NCBI RefSeq assembly: GCF_030409755.1
Contig: NZ_JAUFQE010000001.1
Span: forward strand, 1,054,001-1,118,000
Direction of reading: 5' to 3'
Length of the DNA stretch: 64,000 nt
Origin: Vibrio lentus
Lineage (GTDB): Bacteria; Pseudomonadota; Gammaproteobacteria; Enterobacterales; Vibrionaceae
In this document: positions 1 to 8,989 of the stretch, one piece after another
How positions within the stretch are numbered: position 1 is the stretch's first letter
Layout: the number at the start of each line of letters is the position of its first letter
Notes under the pieces: generated by a model
The model's input: the letters and a program-made list of their open reading frames with translations, nothing else
Told to the model about the DNA's origin: nothing
The model's database searches: none
Program-made: the position numbers and the translations under genes

Positions 1-146
1 GAGATCTACTTCAAATATATAATTTGAACTTCATCGATGAATTATTTTTTTCATCGTAATTATTATGTGAAGTTGCTTGACCTTACTGTGACAAAGCTTT
101 TTACTAATAGTTCACTGATGTTGATAAACGAACAAGAAATCAAGCA

Positions 147-2120
147 ATGACTAGAACGCTCGCTCGCCCTTATCCGCTAGGCGCAACGCTAGGTAACACT
201 GGCTGTAACTTCTCTATTTATTCTCCTGACTGTAAATCCCTCTCCCTCGCATTATTCGATGAGAATGACGAATTTGTTACTTATAAACTAGATAACGAAT
301 ACGCTGATATTAGATATGTGTTTGTTGAAGGCATAAAAGCAGGACAAAAATACGGTTTCCTTGCTGAAACTGATGAAGGCCCGATCCTGCTTTCAGACCC
401 TTACGCTAAAGCAATCAGCGAACCACTCGATTACGTCACGCCATATAGCAATGAAAAGAGCTTTTCGATGGCAAAATGCCTTGTTGTTGATGACACCTTT
501 GATTGGCAAGACGTAGAAAAGCCACGTATCAGCCGAGAAGATACTGTTCTTTTTGAAACCCATGTAAAAGGCCTCTCTCAACTTCACCCAGAGGTAGCGA
601 CCAATACCAAAGGTCGTTACATGGGCCTAGTTAGCCCTGAAATGCTAGCGTTCTACAAACAACAAAACATCAACTCTCTACAACTTTTACCTATTGCTGC
701 GTGTATGCATGAACCTCATCTTCTAGACATGGGGAAAGTGAACTACTGGGGTTACAACCCATACTTGTTCATGGTGCCAGATCCTCGTTATGCCGAGAAA
801 GATGCTGTGACCGAGCTAAAGACAGCAGTTCGTGAGCTACACCGCAATGGTATTGAAGTCATTCTTGACGTGGTCTACAACCACACGGCTGAAGGCGGCG
901 AAGGTGGTACTACCTTCAACCTAAAAGCGCTCGATAGCCGCTACTACATTAAGCATGGTTGTCATTACGCTAACTTCACTGGTTGCGGTAATACGGTCGA
1001 CCTTACTCACCAGCCAGCACTGAACTTGGTTATGGATACCCTTCGTTACTGGGTCAGCGAATTCCAAATAGACGGCTTCCGCTTTGATCTGGCAGCAACG
1101 CTGGGGCGCGAAGGTGATAACTACAACCCTGAAGCTGCTTTCTTCAAAGCCGTTGCTCAAGATCCAGTGCTCAAAGAAACCAAGCTCATCGCAGAACCAT
1201 GGGATATCGGCCCGAACGGCTATCAGGTGGGTAATTTCCCACTCGGTTGGAATGAGTGTAACGACAAGCTCAGAGACATCACTCGCAGCTTCTGGCGCGG
1301 TGATCAAGGCTACCTGAAAGAGTTTGCAACTCGCTTGATGGGATCTCGCGACATCTACAGCGCCGCGCATTGGCCGTACAAACTCACCGTCAACTACATC
1401 ACGTATCATGATGGCTTCACCATGCAAGACCTTGTCTCTTACAAGCACAAGCATAATGAAGAGAATGGTGAGAACAATCGTGATGGACATGGTGACAACC
1501 GCTCAGACAACTATGGCGTTGAAGGGGAAACTGAAAACCTATTAGTGATTGCGACTCGTGAAAAACAAAAGCGCAACTTTATGGCGAGCTTGTTATTCGC
1601 CTTTGGTATTCCACATATTCTGACCGCAGATGTACTGTCTCACTCTCAGAAAGGCAACAACAACGCTTACTGCCAAGATGGTGTAACCAGTTGGTTAAAC
1701 TGGGAAGACTCAGAGCGTAAAACCTACTTCAAGAGTTGGTTGTCGGAAATGATTGCGGCACGTCAACAGTACATGGTGCCATTTATTAAAGCATTCAGTG
1801 GCGAAAAGCGTAACTCTAACCGCATCTTCTGGAGCCGTGTTGATGGCACACTCATGGAACATGATGATTGGAACCGTTTGAGCTCGGTGGCGTTGCATTT
1901 AGGTATCGGTAAAGATGGCGATGAGTTGATTTACTTGATCAACCAAACCAATGCACCAGCTCGCTTTACGTTACCAAGTGATCGTGACCAAAACTGGGTG
2001 ACCATCTGTGATACCAACTTAAGAAACGTAAAACCGGGTCATGCAGAAGGTGAAATGTTGCTATCGCCGACTTCAATGGCTATTTTGCACTATTCACCAG
2101 CCAAGACTAATTTGATTTGA
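147..2120 (+). CDS. glgX: Glycogen debranching enzyme, GlgX-type (GH13 isoamylase family)
   Basis: Hydrolyses alpha-1,6 branches of glycogen or limit dextrin in the cytoplasm. The 657-residue product matches the usual GlgX length. An N-terminal beta-sandwich (CBM48-like, about residues 8-110) precedes a GH13 barrel with all four conserved regions: DVVYNH at 241-246, GFRFDLA with nucleophile D314, AEPWD with acid/base E350, and YHDG with D422. It stands alone: no glgA/B/C neighbour is visible and a strong terminator follows. A possible -35 (TTGACC, 77-82) lies upstream but no good -10 was found. The ribosome-binding site is weak, but no better in-frame start exists. The 3' end runs into a pentanucleotide repeat that supplies the stop codon. 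A pullulanase-like substrate preference cannot be excluded. Confidence 0.93.
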   Translation: MTRTLARPYPLGATLGNTGCNFSIYSPDCKSLSLALFDENDEFVTYKLDNEYADIRYVFVEGIKAGQKYGFLAETDEGPILLSDPYAKAISEPLDYVTPYSNEKSFSMAKCLVVDDTFDWQDVEKPRISREDTVLFETHVKGLSQLHPEVATNTKGRYMGLVSPEMLAFYKQQNINSLQLLPIAACMHEPHLLDMGKVNYWGYNPYLFMVPDPRYAEKDAVTELKTAVRELHRNGIEVILDVVYNHTAEGGEGGTTFNLKALDSRYYIKHGCHYANFTGCGNTVDLTHQPALNLVMDTLRYWVSEFQIDGFRFDLAATLGREGDNYNPEAAFFKAVAQDPVLKETKLIAEPWDIGPNGYQVGNFPLGWNECNDKLRDITRSFWRGDQGYLKEFATRLMGSRDIYSAAHWPYKLTVNYITYHDGFTMQDLVSYKHKHNEENGENNRDGHGDNRSDNYGVEGETENLLVIATREKQKRNFMASLLFAFGIPHILTADVLSHSQKGNNNAYCQDGVTSWLNWEDSERKTYFKSWLSEMIAARQQYMVPFIKAFSGEKRNSNRIFWSRVDGTLMEHDDWNRLSSVALHLGIGKDGDELIYLINQTNAPARFTLPSDRDQNWVTICDTNLRNVKPGHAEGEMLLSPTSMAILHYSPAKTNLI

Positions 2121-2160
2121 TTTGATTTGATTTGATTTGATTTGATTTGATTTGATTTAG
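2111..2160. repeat. Pentanucleotide tandem repeat (TTTGA x9 plus a degenerate copy)
   Basis: Nine perfect TTTGA units end at 2155 and are followed by TTTAG. The first units encode the last residues and the stop codon of glgX. TGA recurs in every frame of this array, so copy-number change cannot extend the protein much. The array separates the gene from its terminator. Confidence 0.95.
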
Positions 2161-2203
2161 GTTAAAAGCTCAGTCAGCTTAATAAAACATCAAAAACCAT
2201 AGG

Positions 2204-2232
2204 AGCCAGTTATATTTATAGCTGGCTTTTTT
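2204..2232 (+). terminator. Rho-independent terminator of glgX
   Basis: Stem AGCCAG (2204-2209) pairs with CTGGCT (2222-2227), is extended by AT pairs in the loop, and is followed by six T. Confidence 0.85.
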
Positions 2233-2350
2233 GTTAGCTGAATATCACAGAAATCATCCTTTTATATGGAATCATTTGCATTGATGTGATTACGAAAACT
2301 GTTTAGTATGGCCGTACTATAAAAATGAATCTATAACGTCTTTGGATATC

Positions 2351-4156
2351 ATGGCTTTACCTAAAACACTTATTCGGCTTTTCAAACCTTACGTACTCTT
2401 ATTAACCGGAGGAATGCTCTATCTCGCAGCAACGCAATTGAGCCAAGCAGAGAACTCAGCAGAATCTCAATCATCTTCAAACATCCGCATTGCCACCTCA
2501 ATTATCAAGTCCAATATCGAAGCGACCTTCGGCAAATTGTATTTCTTAGAAACTAGCCTTGGTGACATAAAAACAGGGGCAGTAAACAGCGATAAATTTG
2601 TTGAATTAAGTGAAAACATTCTAAAAAGAACACCTAATTTTGCCGATATTATTCGTTACCAACCTCAATCTAAGCATTACATCTCGACTCGGGACACCCC
2701 ACTCTCGGCAAGCCAAATTTCAGCTATTGAATGGCAACCTTTAGATACCGTCGTCGATGATTTCTATATATCTTCTATTTACCAAAAGCCTGATGACCGC
2801 TGGGTGTTCGCAGTCAAACATACCGTGGCTAAGCTCAATGAAGAAATATGGATAGAATTTGATTTGCTGCATACCACACAAGGCTTAAGAGACTTAAAAA
2901 CACTCGATAACGGCTACGTGTTTGTTGTTGATAGAACCACAGAACGACTCGTATTCCACCCAGATCCGAAACGCGTGGGCTCCAAATCGATCAGCTATCA
3001 TGCAGGGATCAGTCACTTATTATCTTTAGGTCAACTAAAGGGTAATCATGAGTACTACTATCAGGATAATTTCAAAGTCTCGGTGTTTGACGCTGACAAC
3101 AGCCTCAATTGGGTATTCATTGCCGGTACGGATAGAAAAGACATTCTCACCAGCTCACACCAGTTTACGCTGACCGGTATTGTTATCGGATCGCTTTTGC
3201 TGCTTTGGGTTGTAGCCAGCTATCTGATTCACCGACTTAATTCTGCACTATCCTCGCTTAATCGAGTGAACGATCTGGTGAGTTTTAAAGATCAATTAAA
3301 ATCGATAATCAATAGTTTCACCTATCACAACGGTATTCAATTTTGTCTGTATCAAGCCGAGTGCCACTCGTTCTGCACTATTGATTATCACGGTAATAAG
3401 TCAATTGTTCACATAGACCAAGCATTTGCAGACAGCTTCTTTCCAGAGCAGTTAACCTATCAAAATGGCAAGTACGCCGATGTATTGGCGCGAAAACTCA
3501 AGATCCACCAACGCCACTATTGCATCCCACTTCATGCTCGTAAGCAGCTTATCGCGGTGATTTATATCAACAGTCGATTTCCGATCAATAAATCTATTCT
3601 GCGTATGATCCGTAGTTACGCCGAAGTATCGTTATCTAATTTACTGATCCACCTACAAGTTAGCTGTAAAGACTTGATGACCCAACTCGACAATAAAGCG
3701 CATTTTGATGAAGCTTTACGGGTACATTCGTCTGAACCCGATACCTACGTTGCTCTGTTAGATATCGATAATTTCGACCACATAAATCGAGCTTATAGTG
3801 AGTCGATTGGCGATAAAATGATCAAGCTAACCGCAGAAATCTTACGTTCCCATTTCCCGAAGCCCAAAGGGATCTGTCTATCTCGCTTAAACGAAAAAGA
3901 GTTTGGGATCGTATTCAAGGCCAATAGTGCGCAAGACGCGAAACATCAGCTTGATCAGTGTCGATTAAGCATCGCTACCAAAACTATTGAAGCGCCTGAA
4001 ATAACACTCTCACTCAGTGCGAGCATTGGGTTTTCGCAGGTTGAAGGGGCCGTCGATACCGCCTTAGCCTTGGCTGAACAATCTAAATTGATTGCACAAC
4101 AGCTGGGAAAGAACCGAGTGGAAGGCCATATTAGAGCCGTCGCGCAAGCTTCATAA
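2351..4156 (+). CDS. Membrane-anchored Cache-like sensor with degenerate GGDEF domain
   Basis: About 601 residues. An N-terminal membrane helix (about 6-28) is followed by a periplasmic sensor segment with a Cache-type GYVFVVD...LVFHPD signature, a second helix (about 275-297), a cytoplasmic region of GAF-like length, and a C-terminal GGDEF fold. The signature is RLNEKEF (512-518) instead of RLGGDEF, so the metal and GTP loop is not conserved. Diguanylate cyclase activity is therefore unlikely, and a GTP-sensing or scaffold role is inferred. No RxxD inhibitory site precedes it. ATG 2351 is preferred to the in-frame TTG at 2342; neither has a strong ribosome-binding site. The gene is monocistronic, with a terminator directly after it. 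Confidence 0.8.
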   Translation: MALPKTLIRLFKPYVLLLTGGMLYLAATQLSQAENSAESQSSSNIRIATSIIKSNIEATFGKLYFLETSLGDIKTGAVNSDKFVELSENILKRTPNFADIIRYQPQSKHYISTRDTPLSASQISAIEWQPLDTVVDDFYISSIYQKPDDRWVFAVKHTVAKLNEEIWIEFDLLHTTQGLRDLKTLDNGYVFVVDRTTERLVFHPDPKRVGSKSISYHAGISHLLSLGQLKGNHEYYYQDNFKVSVFDADNSLNWVFIAGTDRKDILTSSHQFTLTGIVIGSLLLLWVVASYLIHRLNSALSSLNRVNDLVSFKDQLKSIINSFTYHNGIQFCLYQAECHSFCTIDYHGNKSIVHIDQAFADSFFPEQLTYQNGKYADVLARKLKIHQRHYCIPLHARKQLIAVIYINSRFPINKSILRMIRSYAEVSLSNLLIHLQVSCKDLMTQLDNKAHFDEALRVHSSEPDTYVALLDIDNFDHINRAYSESIGDKMIKLTAEILRSHFPKPKGICLSRLNEKEFGIVFKANSAQDAKHQLDQCRLSIATKTIEAPEITLSLSASIGFSQVEGAVDTALALAEQSKLIAQQLGKNRVEGHIRAVAQAS

Positions 4157-4186
4157 TCCGCCGCAGATTCACGTGTACACATAAAG

Positions 4187-4215
4187 CACCTAGAATTTAA
4201 CCTCTAGGTGTTTTT
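4187..4215 (+). terminator. Terminator of the GGDEF gene
   Basis: Perfect 8-bp stem CACCTAGA (4187-4194) / TCTAGGTG (4203-4210) followed by five T. It covers the GTG at 4208, ruling that out as a start for the next gene. Confidence 0.88.
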
Positions 4216-4282
4216 GTATAAAGTCATTACAATGCGCCTTCGATACGACAACGACCTATCACTTTCTAACGACACGAATCTT

Positions 4283-5005
4283 ATGAAGCTCAGCAACCGA
4301 CTGCAAACTCTCCACTCTCTTGTCAGCAATGACTACCAACACATTTGGGATTGTTGCTGTGATCACGGTTTTTTGGGGGTTCAACTGTTGTCAGACAACA
4401 AAGCGCCTCTGATTCACTTTGTTGATATTGTCCCGTCTCTGATGAACGAGCTTCAAGGCAAGTTAACGCGTTATTTTCCTCAAGATAACAACGTTGAGCA
4501 ACACAAGCAGAGTCAGTGGAAAGTCTATTGTTTAGATGTCGCAGCCATTCCGCTGGATAAGCACACTGGCAGACATCTCGTTATTATTGCTGGTGTGGGG
4601 GGCGATCTGACTCAAAAGCTCGTCGACGACATTCATCGCCAGCATCCAGACAAAGATATCGATTTTTTGCTTTGCCCTGTGCATCAACAATTCGAACTAA
4701 GAAGCCATTTAAAAGCGCTCAAGTTCGGCCTTATTGATGAAGTGTTGATTGAAGAAAACCGTCGTTACTACGAGATTTTATTGGTGAGTAACAACCAAGG
4801 TGATGCAGAAAAAAGCCAAAACGTTAGCGAAATATCAAACGTCGGTGACAAGATCTGGACACCAAGTAGTGATGAGAAAATGAAGGTATCACAGCAATAC
4901 AAAGCCAAAACATTGCAGCACTACTTACGTATCCATCAAGGACAAGAGCAGCAAGGTAAGCCTAGCGAAGTGAAGCACATCATTGATGCTTACCAAGCGA
5001 TTTAG
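4283..5005 (+). CDS. trmK: TrmK-like tRNA (adenine-N1)-methyltransferase (DUF633)
   Basis: A predicted SAM-dependent methyltransferase of the TrmK family, which methylates N1 of adenine 22 in tRNA. The product is about 240 residues and begins MKLSNRLQTLHSLV, as family members do. The SAM-binding glycine-rich loop reads DCCCDHGFLGVQLL. GVGG and the downstream LLCPVHQQ segment fit the catalytic half of the Rossmann fold. The reading frame is open further upstream, but GTG 4208 lies in the preceding terminator, so ATG 4283 (or possibly ATG 4232) is the start. The C-terminal third is polar and probably helical. No operon partner; a bidirectional terminator follows about 95 nt downstream. Substrate position is inferred from the family. 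Confidence 0.82.
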   Translation: MKLSNRLQTLHSLVSNDYQHIWDCCCDHGFLGVQLLSDNKAPLIHFVDIVPSLMNELQGKLTRYFPQDNNVEQHKQSQWKVYCLDVAAIPLDKHTGRHLVIIAGVGGDLTQKLVDDIHRQHPDKDIDFLLCPVHQQFELRSHLKALKFGLIDEVLIEENRRYYEILLVSNNQGDAEKSQNVSEISNVGDKIWTPSSDEKMKVSQQYKAKTLQHYLRIHQGQEQQGKPSEVKHIIDAYQAI

Positions 5006-5100
5006 CCCTCACACGTTCTGCATATAGCATTGATTCCAATGCCACTAGATTATAGTAAGTACTAACTTTATCGCTTACCTCTAATACACCCAATTCAATA

Positions 5101-5136
5101 AAAAAGCCGATAGTTCAATGAACTATCGGCTTTTTT
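5101..5136. terminator. Bidirectional terminator between convergent genes
   Basis: Twelve-bp perfect inverted repeat (5106-5117 / 5119-5130) with A-run on the left and T-run on the right. It serves the plus-strand methyltransferase and the minus-strand acyltransferase. Confidence 0.92.
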
Positions 5137-5159
5137 ATTGCTATCAATTTGGTTTGAGC

Positions 5160-6104
5160 TTACTGCTCTTGTTTCTTGTGAACCGCATCAGGCTCATCAG
5201 TCGTTTCAACCTCACAGGGCGTATCAACCCCATAAACCGTATCAAGATAGTCGTCTTTCTCTTTCCACGTGTTATTCAACCAACTGTGGAAACGGCGTTT
5301 AAACGCTTTATCTTCAAAATAGTTACCGTTGACGTTCTCATCCATTGGGTGCAATTTAATACGCACGACCACCTTTTTCATCTTACCTTTCAGCATGTCT
5401 TCAAACGGAGAAGTCTGATTCTCTGGGTAAGCTAAAGTAACGTCGACAATACCATCTAATATTGGGCCCATTGCAGACAGAGCAAACGCCACACCGCCGG
5501 TTTTCGGTTTTAGTAGGTGTCGATAAGGTGTCTTCACTGTCGATAGCTTCTCGTGGTTAGCACGCGTTCCTTCGACAAAATTGACCAATGTTGTCGGAGC
5601 AAGTTTGAACTTGGTACACGCCTTATTAATCGCATCAAAATCATCATTACGACGTTCTGGGTTGCGCAATAAAAACTCACGTGAATGGCGTTTCATGAAA
5701 GGCATGTCTAAGCCCCAGCAGGCCAGACCGACAAAAGGAACATACAACAGTTCGTGTTTAAGGAAGAACTTAGTCATCGGCATCTTGTCTTTCAAAATAG
5801 AAGACAAAATCACAATATCCGCCCAGCTTAGATGATTCGACATCATCAAATACCACTGCTTGGTCGAGATATCTTCCCCACCTTCAACTTGCCACTCGAT
5901 ATCGTTATTAACGTTAAGCATCCATAAGTTAAGAGAAGCCCAGCACCAGAACGTAAAATTGGCTAAACGAGTACACACTTTTTGAACCGGATGTATCGGG
6001 AGAATCAGTTTGATGAGGCCAAAGAAACTGACGGTAAAAGCCGTCATGGCAGTATTGATTGTCACGAACAAAACGTTCAAGACCATACGAAGATTATCAA
6101 GCAT
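5160..6104 (-). CDS. Lysophospholipid acyltransferase family protein, YihG-like
   Basis: Membrane-bound acyltransferase of the PlsC superfamily, 314 residues. One or two hydrophobic helices lie in the first 60 residues. The catalytic NHxxxxD motif is NHLSWAD, and the acceptor-binding motif VEGTR lies about 90 residues further on. Overall form resembles E. coli YihG, a second lysophosphatidate acyltransferase. The C-terminal 40 residues are acidic and lack a motif. The gene is alone and convergent with trmK. The acyl acceptor cannot be read from the sequence. Confidence 0.85.
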   Translation of the reverse strand: MLDNLRMVLNVLFVTINTAMTAFTVSFFGLIKLILPIHPVQKVCTRLANFTFWCWASLNLWMLNVNNDIEWQVEGGEDISTKQWYLMMSNHLSWADIVILSSILKDKMPMTKFFLKHELLYVPFVGLACWGLDMPFMKRHSREFLLRNPERRNDDFDAINKACTKFKLAPTTLVNFVEGTRANHEKLSTVKTPYRHLLKPKTGGVAFALSAMGPILDGIVDVTLAYPENQTSPFEDMLKGKMKKVVVRIKLHPMDENVNGNYFEDKAFKRRFHSWLNNTWKEKDDYLDTVYGVDTPCEVETTDEPDAVHKKQEQ

Positions 6105-6360
6105 AAAACAAGGCTATATTGAGATCGAAAGCCGCCATTATACTCATCTGTAAATTATTCTCTTCAGTTATTGGTGGAATCGTTCAAGGGTCAAACCACT
6201 CATTGAGTTTGATCAAGCTCAGTTCAAAACTAGCCATAACCAAGTCACCACGACCCAACCTTTAAATGAAAACAAAAAGACCACTAAGAGTCATTGAGAC
6301 ACTCATCTATACAAGTACTTTTGACTCTATTGAAAGTAATTCCCTTTGCAAATACAGTAT

Positions 6361-6375
6361 TGATAAGCATTCTCA
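6361..6375. promoter_or_regulatory. Fur-box-like palindrome upstream of fpr
   Basis: TGATAAGCATTCTCA; its reverse complement TGAGAATGCTTATCA fits the 7-1-7 Fur pattern TGANAATNATTNTCA with one mismatch. It is the only distinctive site in the 355-nt gene-free stretch 6105-6459 and lies about 85 nt before the fpr start. Iron control is inferred. Confidence 0.55.
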
Positions 6376-6459
6376 TTATTGGCATGGTACATGCAACTCC
6401 AAAAAGTAAGATAGTTGAGTATCCTTAATGAGATAACTTCTCTAAATAAAGGTGATGAT

Positions 6460-7263
6460 ATGACAGATATTCCTCATGGCTTAGTAACCGGAAAAGTCGT
6501 ACACAAGACCGAATGGACGGAGCAACTGTTCTCTCTTCAAGTCAGTGCACCAGTCTCGCCCTACCAAGCAGGGCAATTCACTAAGCTGGGACTACGTAAC
6601 AGTGAAGGCGAGTTTGTTAGACGTGCTTACTCAATGGTGAATTCGCCAGAGCACGAACACGGTCATCAGTCGCTTGAGTTTTTAATTGTTAAGGATCAAA
6701 ACGGTCAGCTCTCTCCTCAACTTCATCAATTGAAGGTAGGCGACGACATCTTTGTCGGTAAAGACCCAAGTGGGTTCATGACATTAGAGGAGATCCCAGA
6801 GATCGCAGATGATCTATGGATGCTTTCAACCGGAACGGCCGTAGGCCCTTTTATCTCTATGCTCGAAAGCCTGTTGATAGAACAACAAGGCAAAGTAGAT
6901 TTCAAAAAAACAACGTCGTTCAACAACCTTGTGCTGGTTCACGCTGTAAGAACAGAGCAAGACCTCACGTATCAAGATCGAATCAATCAACTCGTTGAAC
7001 ACTTTCAGGGGAAACTTAAGTATGTGCCAATTATTTCTAGAGAATCAGTCACCGGAACTTTGCGCGGACGAATCCCAAGCTTGTTACTTGGAGGCGACCT
7101 TGAACGAGCCTCGTCTATCACTATCAACCAAAGACATAGTTTCTTCTATCTTTGCGGTAATCCCCAAATGGTTCGAGACACGAGCGAAGCACTAATATCG
7201 TTGGGATTGCAAAAACACTTACGCAAGAAGCCAGGTCAATTTAGTAGCGAGAACTATTGGTAA
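6460..7263 (+). CDS. fpr: Ferredoxin-NADP(+) reductase
   Basis: FAD flavoprotein exchanging electrons between NADPH and ferredoxin or flavodoxin; 267 residues. An FAD-binding barrel (about 1-95, with RRAYSMVNSP binding FAD) is followed by an NADP-binding domain (STGTAVGPFISM; YLCGNPQMV near the C-terminus). The protein ends in the aromatic YW typical of bacterial Fpr. The frame opens at TTG 6415, but ATG 6460 has AAAGGTGAT at ideal spacing and matches the family start. A DUF1971 cupin gene follows 56 nt later. A Fur-like box upstream suggests iron-responsive expression, consistent with Fpr feeding electrons to Fe-S or iron-release reactions. Confidence 0.9.
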   Translation: MTDIPHGLVTGKVVHKTEWTEQLFSLQVSAPVSPYQAGQFTKLGLRNSEGEFVRRAYSMVNSPEHEHGHQSLEFLIVKDQNGQLSPQLHQLKVGDDIFVGKDPSGFMTLEEIPEIADDLWMLSTGTAVGPFISMLESLLIEQQGKVDFKKTTSFNNLVLVHAVRTEQDLTYQDRINQLVEHFQGKLKYVPIISRESVTGTLRGRIPSLLLGGDLERASSITINQRHSFFYLCGNPQMVRDTSEALISLGLQKHLRKKPGQFSSENYW

Positions 7264-7319
7264 TCCTGACTGCTAGTTTCAATACATGAGTAAAAACACA
7301 GTTCGAAAAGAGGTTTTAT

Positions 7320-7652
7320 ATGAGTCATTTACGTATTCCGTCACACTGGAAAATTCAACGTTCCACACCATTTTTCACCAAAGACAACATACCGGCTGCA
7401 TTGCTTAATCACCACAACACCGCAGAAGGCGTATTCGGCCAGATCTGCGTAATGGAGGGGACGGTCACCTTCTATGGCTTTGCGGATGCCGACGCAACGG
7501 AACCAGAAAATGTTATCACGATCCAAGCTGGGCAATTTGCCACAAGCCCACCTCAATATTGGCATCGAGTGGAACTGAGTGACGACGCGCAATTCAACAT
7601 TAACTTCTGGTCAGAAAAAGAGACCAAGAAGATGTTCAACACCCGAAAGTAA
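7320..7652 (+). CDS. DUF1971 (YeaR-like) cupin-type small protein
   Basis: A 110-residue protein of the DUF1971 / YeaR-TehB-like family, a small beta-barrel often labelled tellurite-resistance or nitrate/NO-responsive. Conserved features are the RSTPFFTKDNIPAALLN start and the late PPQYWHRVE motif, whose His may bind metal. A good ribosome-binding site (AGAGG) precedes ATG 7320. It lies 56 nt after fpr and may be cotranscribed with it. The biochemical role of the family is not established. Confidence 0.78.
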   Translation: MSHLRIPSHWKIQRSTPFFTKDNIPAALLNHHNTAEGVFGQICVMEGTVTFYGFADADATEPENVITIQAGQFATSPPQYWHRVELSDDAQFNINFWSEKETKKMFNTRK

Positions 7653-7877
7653 GATCCATTCAATATTGATGAACTTATAAGCAAGCTACTTCGTAATGTG
7701 ATTTTTAATGTTCAAAAAGTGATGATAGAAGATCAAATAACCATATTAATTACAATGACTAATGGTGATAGACAAGAGAAAAAAACTCTAGCACACTGAA
7801 GAGAGTTATTAGTTTTAGCCCGATTTTAGATTAATAAAACAGACGGGTTATTTATATTTTAGGTAAGAGAGGAAGCC

Positions 7878-8870
7878 ATGCTCAACATTGCTTTTTTTAG
7901 CTCAAAATCATACGACGAAAAATCATTTGAACTTGCAAAAGGCGAACTCAACGCCGAGTTCCATTTTCACGATTTTCGACTCACTACAACAACAGCAAAA
8001 ATGGCGCACGACAACGAAGCGGTTTGTGCGTTTGTAAACGACGACCTATCTCGAGATGTGCTAGAGATTCTAGCGAAAGGCGGCACTAAGCTGATTGCGA
8101 TGCGCTGTGCCGGTTTTGATAAAGTCGATTTAGATGCAGCCAAAGAGTTTGGCCTGCAAGTGGTTCGCGTTCCGGCTTATTCACCAGAATCGGTAGCAGA
8201 ACACACGGTCGGCATGATGATGTGTTTAAACCGTAAACTACACAAAGCATACCAACGCACTCGTGATGCGAACTTCTCTCTTGAGGGTTTGGTTGGCTTT
8301 AACTTCCACGGTAAAACTGTTGGTGTGATCGGCTCTGGCAAAATTGGCCTAGCGACTATGCGAATTCTGAAAGGTTTAGGCATGAACATCTTGTGCTACG
8401 ACCCATACCCGAATCCATTGGCAAAAGAACTGGGCGCTAAATACGTTGAGCTCGACGAGCTTTATAAAGAGTCTGACGTGATTTCTCTACACTGCCCAAT
8501 GAGCAAAGAGAACTACCACCTATTAGATGCAACGGCATTTGGCAAAATGAAAGATGGCGTGATGATCGTCAACACCAGTCGTGGTGAACTGCTGGATTCA
8601 ACCGCTGCAATTGAAGCGTTGAAACAGAGCAAGATCGGCGCGCTTGGCCTTGATGTCTACGACAACGAAAAAGAGCTGTTCTTCCAAGACAAATCTAACG
8701 ATGTGATTGTCGATGACGTATTCCGTCGCCTATCTGCTTGTCACAACGTATTGTTCACTGGTCACCAAGCTTTCTTAACAAAAGATGCTCTGTTCAACAT
8801 TGCCAATACAACGCTCACCAGTGTTGATGCCTTCTTTACAGGCAACACCAGCGGCAACGAACTGGTTTAA
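7878..8870 (+). CDS. ldhA: D-lactate dehydrogenase (fermentative)
   Basis: NADH-dependent reduction of pyruvate to D-lactate during fermentation. The 330-residue product belongs to the D-2-hydroxyacid dehydrogenase family. The Rossmann fingerprint GSGKIG precedes LGMNILCYDPYPN; NTSRGELLDS and the catalytic H296 (GHQAFLT) are in the expected order, and the length equals E. coli LdhA. The start is supported by AGAGAGGAAGCC before ATG. The 225-nt space upstream holds AT-rich DNA with no clear operator. A strong terminator follows. Confidence 0.93.
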   Translation: MLNIAFFSSKSYDEKSFELAKGELNAEFHFHDFRLTTTTAKMAHDNEAVCAFVNDDLSRDVLEILAKGGTKLIAMRCAGFDKVDLDAAKEFGLQVVRVPAYSPESVAEHTVGMMMCLNRKLHKAYQRTRDANFSLEGLVGFNFHGKTVGVIGSGKIGLATMRILKGLGMNILCYDPYPNPLAKELGAKYVELDELYKESDVISLHCPMSKENYHLLDATAFGKMKDGVMIVNTSRGELLDSTAAIEALKQSKIGALGLDVYDNEKELFFQDKSNDVIVDDVFRRLSACHNVLFTGHQAFLTKDALFNIANTTLTSVDAFFTGNTSGNELV

Positions 8871-8926
8871 CAACAACTTGAGTTAATAGCAGACTGAGTT
8901 AGTAATAGACTCAATCTAAAAATAGA

Positions 8927-8963
8927 AAGCCACGCTAATTCTTAATGAACAGCGTGGCTTTTC
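8927..8963. terminator. Terminator of ldhA, convergent with the patatin gene
   Basis: AAGCCACGCT (8927-8936) pairs perfectly with AGCGTGGCTT (8951-8960), followed by TTCGTTT. Confidence 0.85.
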
Positions 8964-8989
8964 GTTTATGCGATTATCGAAAAGAAATA

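Noticed and set aside
77..107. sigma70 promoter before glgX
   Set aside because: TTGACC is present, but no -10 with more than three matches at 16-18 nt spacing.
921..1490. Open frame of 189 codons opposite glgX
   Set aside because: Antisense to a well-supported enzyme, no ribosome-binding site, no recognisable protein character.
4208..4282. GTG 4208 as start of the TrmK-like gene
   Set aside because: It lies in the terminator hairpin of the preceding gene and would add 25 residues absent from the family.
7800..7860. Terminator between the DUF1971 gene and ldhA
   Set aside because: AGCCCG/CGGGTT arms are far apart and pair imperfectly.
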